Below, piece after piece: positions 16,152-22,237 of a stretch of 22,237 bases of DNA. Under the pieces are notes generated by a model. The model made no database searches. It had not been told where the DNA came from and saw only the letters and a list, made by a program, of their open reading frames with translations. Positions within the stretch are counted from its first letter, which is position 1. Every line of letters begins with the position of its first letter. The position numbers and the translations under genes are program-made. Source of the DNA: DATJOQ01 sp050010455 (lineage in GTDB: Bacteria; Desulfobacterota; Binatia; Binatales; Binataceae); assembly GCA_050010455.1 (NCBI GenBank), contig JBEKLA010000099.1:1-22237 (forward strand), in the 5' to 3' direction.

Positions 16152-16319
16152 GCGGGGATTCTCCTCGATTAGGGTCTGCTAGAGAAGGACCATCAGCAGC
16201 GTCTGTGCGCGGTGGGCCTTTAGGGCAATCGTGGCGCGGGCCATCGCGAAGGCGACCCGAGCGCTAACACCAGATTCTGAAAGACGGAGCGGATGAGAGT
16301 CTCGTTTGCCTGCCCGCCC

Positions 16320-17912
16320 TCACGGCACCTGCGGCGGCTCGGTGCTCGGCGGAGTCGGAACATCCACGAGCAGAGCATCGGAAACCCGCGTGAAAAGAGC
16401 CGCCGCGTCTTTCTGGGACTCGTGCTCGACGGCGCGGGACAGCACTTCGTTCTTCGTTGATCCCCGCTTCGCTCCGAGAAACGGCTTGATGATCAGGTAG
16501 ATGACATCGCGCAACCGCATATGGCGCAAGAAGCGGCGCAACAACCGCACGGTCTGCAGCGGATAGTGCGTGACCTTGTAGCGGAACAGCCGCCTGAATC
16601 CGGCGGTGCGCTCCGCATTGATCACCTCGCCCGGCAGGCAGGTGGGGTCGATTTCCGAGCACTTGAAATACTTGTACCAATCGTTCGCATCATTGACCAA
16701 TCCGCGCTGCAGATACTCCTGCCATAGGGGAGTGCCGCGGTACACACACAGGCGGTTGAAGCCGAACGTGTCGAGCCGGAGCTTCGCGGCGAAATCGAAG
16801 GTCGCGCGGATGTCCTCGACGGTCTCGTCGGGACAGCCGACCACGAAGAAACCGTGGACCAGTTCGATGCCCGCCTGCTTGGCGTTGTTTACCGCGGTTT
16901 CCACCTCTGCCAGCGTCTGCTCTTTCTTGAGCCGGTCGAGCACCTTCTGGCTGCCGCTTTCAATACCGAACATCAACGTCCGGCAGTGCGCCTTCGCCAT
17001 GGCTGGAAAGAGGTGCTGCGCCACCGAATCCACGCGTCCTTCGCAGCCCCACTGGATGGTGACCCCGGTGTCGTTGATGCCTTTGCAAATCGCCTCGATG
17101 CGCTTGGGCTGCAGCAGAAAGTGGTCGTCGACGAAGTAGACGGCCCCGTAGCCCAGTCGCTGGAGGTGATTGAACTCCTCGACCACATGCTGCGGGGTGC
17201 GCGAGCGCCATTTGCCTTCGTTGAACATGGGGATGTCACAGAACACGCACGGCCACGGACACCCGCGGGAGGTCTGCATGGTGGTGAACCGGTCCATCGA
17301 CAGCACCGCCGGCACATCAAGCGGCATCGATTCGATGAAATCGAGCGGCAGGCTCTCGCGGTCGGGGAACGGCCACTGATCGAGGTTACGGTCCGGCGGC
17401 CGATTCGGAGCGTGGACCACTTTGCCGTCCTTCGTCCACGTCAAGCCGGCAACAGTTCCGGGATCATCGAGGCGGTCGAGCAGATCGAGCAGGAGTTGTT
17501 CGCCGTCCCTGCGACAGACGAAATCTACTTCCGGACACTGCTGCTTCACTAACTCGGCGTTCAGCGTGACGAATACGCCCCCGAAGGCGAGGCGGACGTT
17601 CGCGTCGGCGGCGCGGATCTGGCGCGCGAGGATCTTGGCGTAGGGATAGCTCGTGGTGCTTAGAAAACTGAGTCCGACCAGTGCGGGCCGCTGCCGGCGA
17701 ATCTCCTCGATGATGACTGCATTGGGCGTCTCGGGGTTGGCTTGATCGAACATCACGCACTCATGGCCGGCGCGCTTGAGCACGGCCGAGAGCGACATGA
17801 TGCCGATCGGTGGGAATCCCATGATGCGGAGATTGCCGTTCGGGCTTCGGACGGCCTCCGGCAGGGCGTAGAATTGCGGGTCACGAATGTGAACTAAAAA
17901 GACGCGCATCAC
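16320..17912 (-). CDS. B12-binding-type radical SAM protein
   Basis: A 530-residue protein with the layout of cobalamin-dependent radical SAM enzymes. An N-terminal Rossmann-like B12-binding domain (about residues 15-140: GFPPIGIMSLSAVLKRAGHE, LVGLSFLSTTSYPYAKILA) is followed by a radical SAM domain, with SRGCPWPCVFCD giving Cys218, Cys222 and Cys225 in the CxxxCxxC arrangement for the [4Fe-4S] cluster. Also seen are TLMFGIESGSQKVLDRLKK and VHGFFVVGCPDETVEDI. The DxHxxG cobalamin motif is not visible in the first domain (FDQANPE stands near the expected place), so base-off B12 binding is doubtful. The Pro/Ser C-terminal tail looks disordered. Start is GTG 17912 or, more likely, ATG 17909. The product is unknown; this class includes methyltransferases and hopanoid or lipid modifiers. 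It diverges from the membrane protein at 18098. Confidence 0.9.
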   Translation of the reverse strand: MMRVFLVHIRDPQFYALPEAVRSPNGNLRIMGFPPIGIMSLSAVLKRAGHECVMFDQANPETPNAVIIEEIRRQRPALVGLSFLSTTSYPYAKILARQIRAADANVRLAFGGVFVTLNAELVKQQCPEVDFVCRRDGEQLLLDLLDRLDDPGTVAGLTWTKDGKVVHAPNRPPDRNLDQWPFPDRESLPLDFIESMPLDVPAVLSMDRFTTMQTSRGCPWPCVFCDIPMFNEGKWRSRTPQHVVEEFNHLQRLGYGAVYFVDDHFLLQPKRIEAICKGINDTGVTIQWGCEGRVDSVAQHLFPAMAKAHCRTLMFGIESGSQKVLDRLKKEQTLAEVETAVNNAKQAGIELVHGFFVVGCPDETVEDIRATFDFAAKLRLDTFGFNRLCVYRGTPLWQEYLQRGLVNDANDWYKYFKCSEIDPTCLPGEVINAERTAGFRRLFRYKVTHYPLQTVRLLRRFLRHMRLRDVIYLIIKPFLGAKRGSTKNEVLSRAVEHESQKDAAALFTRVSDALLVDVPTPPSTEPPQVP

Positions 17913-18097
17913 TCAATTGGAGCGCGACCGTGCACGAATTGCAACAAGCGGACAAAACACCCCGATTCAGGCAGCCAGTGCGCGAATTAGCCCTGCCGCA
18001 CAGCGATGCCGGCTGTCCGAACCCGCCGCGTCTATCAAGCCGAACGTAGAACCTTAATCACTCGATACGCCGCGAGAGAAGGTGTTACTACTGAGCC

Positions 18098-19093
18098 GTG
18101 GATTCCACGGATACTTCGTCGAGGGCGGCGCAATCGGCGCGCGTCACGCCGCTCTGGAAAAAGGCGCTGCCGTATCTTGGGACGCTGCTGGTCTTTGCGC
18201 TGATTTTGTGGCATATCCCGATTGCCAAAGTAGCTCAGGCGCTCGCGCGGGCGCCGTTGATAAAGTTCTTCGGCGTATTCCTGCCGTTCTGTGCCTTCTA
18301 CTGGCTGATCGACTCCCTGTGCTTGACCTGGGTGGTTCGACGCTTCAACGCGCCGCTGCGATTTCGAGACATCATTCCGATCCGCGCCAGTATGTATTTG
18401 CTCGCGATGGTCAACACCAATCTCGGACAGGGCGGCGTCGCCTGGTATGTGCATCGCGTCGCCAAGGTTCCATTTCTCGGAGTGCTGAGCTCGATTCTGT
18501 TCATCGCGCTGATGGAGGTCTATCAGCTTTTTCTGTTCTCGACGCTCGGTGTAATTTTCTATCATCCAAGCTCGCCCGCGCAGATCGAGATCGTTCGTAT
18601 CCTGCGGATTGTGTACCTGGTCGCGTGGCTTACGCTGGCAGGGATAATTGGTTTGTTCGCGCAAGCGCGGCGCAGTGATCGTGTCCGCGATTGGATTACG
18701 AGCAGCAGGTTTAGCGGGATCGCCGGTGCGTTCCTGGTGGCCCGGCCGCGGGACTATGCGATAGTGCTTGGAATCAAAGCGCCGAGTTTTATTGGGTCGC
18801 TGCTGGCGCAGTACTTCACGCTCTCTCTGTACGGTATCGCCATTCCGTTTACGAAGCTGATCCTGTTTCTTCCACTGGTATTTCTGGCGGCTGCACTGCC
18901 GATCGCGGTAGCGCATCTAGGCACCAGCCAGGCGGCGTGGCTGCTGTTCTTCTCGAACGACGCACCCGCGGCGACAATCCTGGCTTACAGTCTCGCCGCG
19001 CATTTCACCTTCATGCTATGCAACGGATTGATCGGGCTGCCCTTCCTGCCACGTGCGAGCCGAGAGTTGACTGCGCTCGAGGCGACGGACTAG
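18098..19093 (+). CDS. LPG-synthase-like integral membrane protein (UPF0104)
   Basis: A polytopic membrane protein of 331 residues resembling the lysylphosphatidylglycerol synthase transmembrane region family (UPF0104), without the soluble aminoacyl-transfer domain of MprF. About eight hydrophobic segments are visible, beginning with YLGTLLVFALILWHI, followed by FFGVFLPFCAFYWLIDSL. The conserved polar motif NTNLGQGGVAWYVHRVAKVPFLG and the later AALPIAVAHLGTSQAAWLLFF (family pattern P-x-x-x-x-G-x-x-x) support the call. It starts at GTG 18098, with a weak AGAAGG about 14 nt upstream. Family members are often lipid or glycolipid-handling proteins of unknown mechanism. It converges on a CDP-alcohol phosphatidyltransferase 11 bp away, so a shared role in lipid metabolism is possible but not shown. 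Confidence 0.8.
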   Translation: MDSTDTSSRAAQSARVTPLWKKALPYLGTLLVFALILWHIPIAKVAQALARAPLIKFFGVFLPFCAFYWLIDSLCLTWVVRRFNAPLRFRDIIPIRASMYLLAMVNTNLGQGGVAWYVHRVAKVPFLGVLSSILFIALMEVYQLFLFSTLGVIFYHPSSPAQIEIVRILRIVYLVAWLTLAGIIGLFAQARRSDRVRDWITSSRFSGIAGAFLVARPRDYAIVLGIKAPSFIGSLLAQYFTLSLYGIAIPFTKLILFLPLVFLAAALPIAVAHLGTSQAAWLLFFSNDAPAATILAYSLAAHFTFMLCNGLIGLPFLPRASRELTALEATD

Positions 19094-19104
19094 CCGCGTT
19101 CACA

Positions 19105-19605
19105 TCACGCCGAGTCCTTGATTGTTCGCGCCAGACGGTAATTGAACGCGCGCTCGGACATTGCCGCGAGATAGAAAATCGCGATTAGCGGCGATAGTGT
19201 GCGCACCATCATTGCGGGCCATAAAAGCGCAGGCGCAAACGCCAGCGCAATTACCAGGGCATAATTAATGACGCCACCCCAGTGACCAAGCCTGCTCTTC
19301 ACCGGAACCGAGGAACCACTAATCACTATCGAGTCGATTACATACTGAGTGAACGAAGCCGCGATCAAAGCGGGGATATAGGCGGGGATCGCGCCTGCGC
19401 GCGCTTCGCAGGCCAGCGCGGTCAGAACGAAGGTGGCGTCGGCGACGCTGTCAATCCATCGTCCGAATCCAGCGATCGAGCCGGTCCACTGCGCGACACG
19501 GCCGTCGGCGAAATCAGAAGCCGCGCCGCAAAGCGCGATCGGGCCCAGCATCTCAGGGCGCCGCTCGCCGGACACAAACGCGGCCAGCCATATGCCAGCG
19601 AGCAA
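19105..19605 (-). CDS. CDP-alcohol phosphatidyltransferase, start uncertain
   Basis: An integral membrane enzyme of the CDP-alcohol phosphatidyltransferase family. The active-site pattern D-x2-D-G-x2-A-R-x8-G-x3-D-x3-D is visible as DFADGRVAQWTGSIAGFGRW followed by IDSVAD; Arg is replaced by Gln in the A-R pair. Several hydrophobic helices follow. The family transfers a phosphatidyl group to an alcohol such as glycerol-3-phosphate or inositol; the acceptor is unknown. The only permitted start in frame is TTG 19605, giving 166 residues. Yet the frame upstream stays open and encodes NLLSASRF (19606-19629), the typical first helix of this family. No ATG, GTG or TTG precedes it in frame, so a small indel or a non-standard start is likely. 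It lies downstream of the PPOX-like gene on the same strand. Confidence 0.78.
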   Translation of the reverse strand: MLAGIWLAAFVSGERRPEMLGPIALCGAASDFADGRVAQWTGSIAGFGRWIDSVADATFVLTALACEARAGAIPAYIPALIAASFTQYVIDSIVISGSSVPVKSRLGHWGGVINYALVIALAFAPALLWPAMMVRTLSPLIAIFYLAAMSERAFNYRLARTIKDSA

Positions 19606-19718
19606 GAATCGCGACGCGCTCAGGAGGTTCGCCGCCTGCGCCGCAACGGCGCCGCGCCGTCGCTGATCTTCGATCGCAACGGCGGCGCCGTGAAGAACCG
19701 GGATATGCTGTTGATTAC

Positions 19719-20303
19719 TCAGTGATGCTCCGAACCTGTGGTGAGAGGTTGCGTGTCGGCGATACTCGGGGCCGGCGTGCCGGGATGGGAAGCGAATCCC
19801 TGCGGCAGGTCGCGAATTGGAGTGATTTTTATCGCGAGACGCTGGCCCTGCGCGAACTTACCCTCGGTTGGCTTGAAGAATCCGAGCCGCGCCGCCAGGT
19901 ATCTGTGTGGAAAGTCCTCAACGATGCGGTGTATCATCGCCGAGTCTTTAGTGATCTCGGCTTTACCGATAAACGCGGGGCCCTGTTGCTTGCCTATCCA
20001 TACGATTACCGGACTGCCGCGGCGGATGCGCTTCGCCTTCCAAGTCGTGGGCCGCGTCTGAATAAGCACCATCCGGTCGGGCGTGACGGTAAACCATACC
20101 GGAGCCGGCGTGCTCTGATTGCCGTCTTTGCGGACGGTTGCGATGTAAATGAGGCTGGCCTTGGAAAGCGCCTCGATATCGCGGTCGGAAGCCTGGCTCG
20201 GCGCGATGTCCGCGCCGGCGAAAAGCTCAAACGCGACCGCCAAAACCAGGACCAAGACCGCCGACGCGCACAACCGTAGCTTGATTTTGCTCTTCGGGTA
20301 CAT
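19719..20303 (-). CDS. exported PPOX-fold (split beta-barrel) protein
   Basis: A 194-residue protein of the pyridoxamine 5'-phosphate oxidase-like flavin or F420-binding split-barrel superfamily. From ATG 20303 it opens with a Lys/Arg n-region and a long hydrophobic segment (LCASAVLVLVLAVAFELFAG), a signal peptide or anchor. Then come SLIYIATVRKDGNQSTPAPV, VLIQTRPTTWKAKRIRRGSP, VIVWIGKQQGPAFIGKAEI and FFKPTEGKFAQGQRLAIKITP, which follow the family's strand order, including TxxxxxKAKRIRRG at the expected cofactor-phosphate site. A longer frame to 20573 exists, but its extra 90 residues are Arg-rich and antisense-like, and overlap the reductase gene, so I reject it. It starts 20 bp after the aldo/keto reductase stop, almost certainly in one operon. 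The cofactor and substrate are unknown; export of such a fold is unusual. Confidence 0.8.
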   Translation of the reverse strand: MYPKSKIKLRLCASAVLVLVLAVAFELFAGADIAPSQASDRDIEALSKASLIYIATVRKDGNQSTPAPVWFTVTPDRMVLIQTRPTTWKAKRIRRGSPVIVWIGKQQGPAFIGKAEITKDSAMIHRIVEDFPHRYLAARLGFFKPTEGKFAQGQRLAIKITPIRDLPQGFASHPGTPAPSIADTQPLTTGSEHH

Positions 20304-20323
20304 CTGCCGGTAATCCCAGGTTT

Positions 20324-21598
20324 CTAAGCGCCAGGAGCGCTGGTGCTGGATGCGAGCAGGGCATGGGCGGGACCGAGGATCGAATCGATCGCGATCCCGT
20401 GCGGGCAGGCTCCGGCGCAGGGCTTCGCGCTGCACGTGACGCACGCCTGCGCATTGGTCTGCACCGTCGCGTATTCGTCTCGGGCCAGGCGCAGGTCCCC
20501 GTAATCGATCGCGTACATCCGCGATCGCATCACCTCCGAGATACCCACGCCGAACGGGCATGCGTCCGCGCACGCGTCACATCCGTGGCGGCAATACGAG
20601 TCACCGTTCAAACCGAGATAGCGTTGGAGCAAAGGCAGGTCCGAGGCCGCCGCCGCGCGCCATCCCGACGCGCCCAGATATTCGTCGACAATCGCCGCGC
20701 TGGTCATCGAGACGATCAGTGCGTCCACGTCCGGATTGGACAGCACCCATCGAAACGCGGCCTGGGCGAAGGTCGCCCCTCCGGTCTCGAAGCGGCGCAT
20801 ATCGTTGAGCCGCGCGCCCATCAGCGTTTTCATCACGACCACGCCGACCCCTTTTTGCTTCGCCTTGTGCATCAGCCGCGGCAACTGGGGCTGGATCGCG
20901 ACCATGTCGAAGCCGCTCAGAAATCGCTGGTAAAATGCCGGGTCCTGGCCGAAGTTGTGTGCGGCGAGGATGACGTCGAAATGGCCGGAATCGAGCGCAT
21001 AGTCCAGGCATTCGGCGAGCCGCCCGGCATGCCCCGACATCCCGGAAAAACGGATCTTTCCCTGCCGGCGCGCCAACTCCGCGAATTCGTACCACTCGGG
21101 ATTCTTGAGCCGCGCGACATCATTGACGGCGTGATTGAAGTAAACGTCGACGTGATCGGTCTGGAGGCGCCGCAGGCTTTTTTCAAGCCGCTCCATGATC
21201 GATTCCTTGGTGTCATCGGCGCGCGCCTGCACCTTCGATGTGAGTATCACACTGTCGCGCTTGCCGCGCAGTGCGTTTCCGATCGTGGTTTCAGACTCGC
21301 CGCCGCCGTACGAATCCGCCGAATCGAAGTAGTTGATTCCGGCGTCATACGCGTGCCGGACGATATCTTCTTGCCCGGCACGCAGGCGGCTGGAGCCGAA
21401 AGAGATGTCGGAAATCCTAAGGCCGGTGCGTCCGAGCGTATCGTAGCGCTTGACCATCTTTGCCGGCGAGACCGACGCAAGGGCGTCGGCGCCGAGCGAA
21501 AGCAGTCCCGCGCCGACACTCGCCAGGGCGCCACGCTTTAGAAAGTCTCGGCGACTCAGGACCGCGCCGCCGCCGCCAAATTTCTCTGATTGATTCAT
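20324..21598 (-). CDS. Tat-exported aldo/keto reductase with two 4Fe-4S motifs
   Basis: A 424-residue fusion. A twin-arginine signal (SRRDFLKRG, residues 15-23, then a hydrophobic Ala/Gly/Leu stretch) is followed by an aldo/keto reductase barrel (about 50-325) and a C-terminal ferredoxin-like domain. The AKR catalytic tetrad is complete: Asp92 and Tyr97 (FDSADSYG), Lys122 (LTSK) and His156 (YFNH). The C-terminal domain has Cys336, 340, 343, 347 and Cys386, 389, 394, 398, each set ending C-P, enough for two [4Fe-4S] clusters. ATG 21598 follows GAGGAA by 7 nt. Tat export fits a protein that folds with its cofactor before transport. Electron transfer between NAD(P)H or another donor and the clusters is inferred. 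It leads an operon with the PPOX-like gene. Confidence 0.92.
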   Translation of the reverse strand: MNQSEKFGGGGAVLSRRDFLKRGALASVGAGLLSLGADALASVSPAKMVKRYDTLGRTGLRISDISFGSSRLRAGQEDIVRHAYDAGINYFDSADSYGGGESETTIGNALRGKRDSVILTSKVQARADDTKESIMERLEKSLRRLQTDHVDVYFNHAVNDVARLKNPEWYEFAELARRQGKIRFSGMSGHAGRLAECLDYALDSGHFDVILAAHNFGQDPAFYQRFLSGFDMVAIQPQLPRLMHKAKQKGVGVVVMKTLMGARLNDMRRFETGGATFAQAAFRWVLSNPDVDALIVSMTSAAIVDEYLGASGWRAAAASDLPLLQRYLGLNGDSYCRHGCDACADACPFGVGISEVMRSRMYAIDYGDLRLARDEYATVQTNAQACVTCSAKPCAGACPHGIAIDSILGPAHALLASSTSAPGA

Positions 21599-21679
21599 CG
21601 GCCGATTCCTCGTTCCCGGAGTAAACGCTTATTCCCTTCGAACGAACCACAAGCCGCGAAGTTGCTCGAGTCTCAGAGG

Positions 21680-21694
21680 GGGTGTGGTACACCC
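21680..21694. promoter_or_regulatory. palindrome upstream of the Tat aldo/keto reductase
   Basis: GGGTGTGGTACACCC is a perfect inverted repeat (6-bp arms, 3-bp centre) 82-96 bp upstream of ATG 21598, in the 253-bp gap before the reductase operon. Its size and place fit a dimeric regulator site, but no regulator gene is nearby and no -35/-10 pair is clear. Confidence 0.3.
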
Positions 21695-21851
21695 TTACGA
21701 GGAGCTTACCGGGATATCGCTTCGCGCATCAACCGCCGTCCTGGACAGATCGGGCGGAACCAGTAGCGGGAAAAATCGGACGACCGGCTGAACGCCAGGG
21801 GAGGGGCGGCGCGCCGGCCTCTCGTTGGATTTTCCCAATTTTACTGTCGCA

Positions 21852-22237
21852 CTAATTCACGAGTTGCCACTGCGTGGGAATGGTGGCGAAGACCTCGCTG
21901 TTGATCACGTTGTCGCCGTTCATGAACCACACCGCGCGCTCACCGGTCTCGGTGTCTTGCCATAGCAGATCGGGATGGCCGTCGCCGTTGAAATCGCCGA
22001 CGCCAACGATCTGCCATTGCGCCGGGATGGTGGCAAAGACATAGCTGCTGATCACATTGACGCCGTTCATGAACCACACCGCGCGCTCGCCGGTCTCAGT
22101 GTTTTGCCAGATCAAGTCGGGATAGCCGTCGCCGTTAAAGTCTCCGACGCCCGCGATTTGCCACTGCGTCGGGATGGTGGCGAACACCGCACTGCTGATC
22201 AGATTGAAAGAGCCGTCCATGAACCACACCGCGCGCT
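21852..22237 (-). CDS. FG-GAP/VCBS repeat protein, C-terminal part
   Basis: The C-terminal 128 or so residues of a larger protein whose frame is open to the window edge. The sequence is a tandem array: WQIAGVGDFNGDGYPDLIWQ, then NTETGERAVWFMNG and a VFATIP link, repeated with unit lengths of 49 and 50 residues. D-F-N-G-D-G-x-x-D is the calcium-binding loop of FG-GAP/VCBS beta-propeller repeats. The partial reading shows parts of three repeats and ends QWQLVN. Such proteins are normally secreted or cell-surface, but the N-terminus that would carry the signal is outside the window. Function cannot be assigned. No clear terminator follows. Confidence 0.9.
   Translation of the reverse strand, partial: RAVWFMDGSFNLISSAVFATIPTQWQIAGVGDFNGDGYPDLIWQNTETGERAVWFMNGVNVISSYVFATIPAQWQIVGVGDFNGDGHPDLLWQDTETGERAVWFMNGDNVINSEVFATIPTQWQLVN
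21875..22237 (-). repeat. tandem coding repeat, unit 147-150 bp
   Basis: The block CATGAACCACACCGCGCGCT recurs at 21921, 22068 and 22218, spaced 147 and 150 bp. Near-identical DNA extends over most of each unit, so the array looks recently expanded or homogenised. It encodes the FG-GAP/VCBS repeats. Confidence 0.85.

Noticed and set aside
17913..18097. Possible tRNA or small RNA in the divergent gap
   Set aside because: No cloverleaf, TTC-arm signature or terminator hairpin could be found by eye.
20304..20573. N-terminal 90-residue extension of the PPOX-like protein
   Set aside because: Arg/Pro-rich, overlaps the reductase C-terminus, and precedes a proper signal sequence that starts at ATG 20303.

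Overview
The window is a GC-rich stretch of bacterial chromosome. The gene content suggests a Gram-negative, probably soil or subsurface organism: ClpS/ClpA, RmuC, Tat-type export, hydantoinase A/B genes, acyl-CoA dehydrogenase and FG-GAP/VCBS repeat proteins. A lineage near the former Deltaproteobacteria, such as Binatota, is my guess from gene content only. There is no rRNA or tRNA, no CRISPR array, and no phage structural or conventional transposase gene.

Layout. (1) 1-744: a lower-GC end, with a possible 3' tail of a + strand gene (1-69) and an unrecognised - strand ORF (94-744). (2) 838-4752: an ArsA-family ATPase (-), rmuC (+) and a COG3146/FemAB-like predicted acyltransferase (-). (3) 4761-7535: clpS-clpA (+), the N-degron adaptor and AAA+ unfoldase pair, without clpP. 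(4) 7554-8611: an accessory gap. It holds a small conserved-looking gene with a TTG start, then a 360-bp element (7888-8247) made of a GIY-YIG nuclease gene between 44-bp perfect inverted repeats, then a decayed 3' fragment of an L-aspartate oxidase gene (nadB). (5) 8612-13778: hyuA, broken by an apparent internal deletion and frameshift, then intact hyuB, and a convergent class III aminotransferase of the HemL type. (6) 13994-19605: acyl-CoA dehydrogenase (+), a secreted alpha/beta hydrolase (-), a B12-binding-type radical SAM protein (-), an LPG-synthase-like membrane protein (+) and a CDP-alcohol phosphatidyltransferase (-). (7) 19719-21598: a - strand pair made of a Tat-targeted aldo/keto reductase with two [4Fe-4S] motifs and, just downstream, an exported or membrane-anchored PPOX-fold protein. 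(8) 21852-end: the C-terminal end of an FG-GAP/VCBS repeat protein that runs off the window.

How the genes fit together. clpS and clpA form a known functional pair. hyuA and hyuB normally encode the two subunits of one ATP-dependent hydantoinase/oxoprolinase-type enzyme, so the lesion in hyuA should disable the pair unless it is an assembly error. The Tat reductase and the exported PPOX protein look like a two-gene extracytoplasmic redox unit. The most unusual item is the GIY-YIG inverted-repeat element. The last 13 codons of the nuclease lie inside its own terminal repeat, and the element sits next to a gene relic. That makes it a candidate minimal nuclease-based mobile element.
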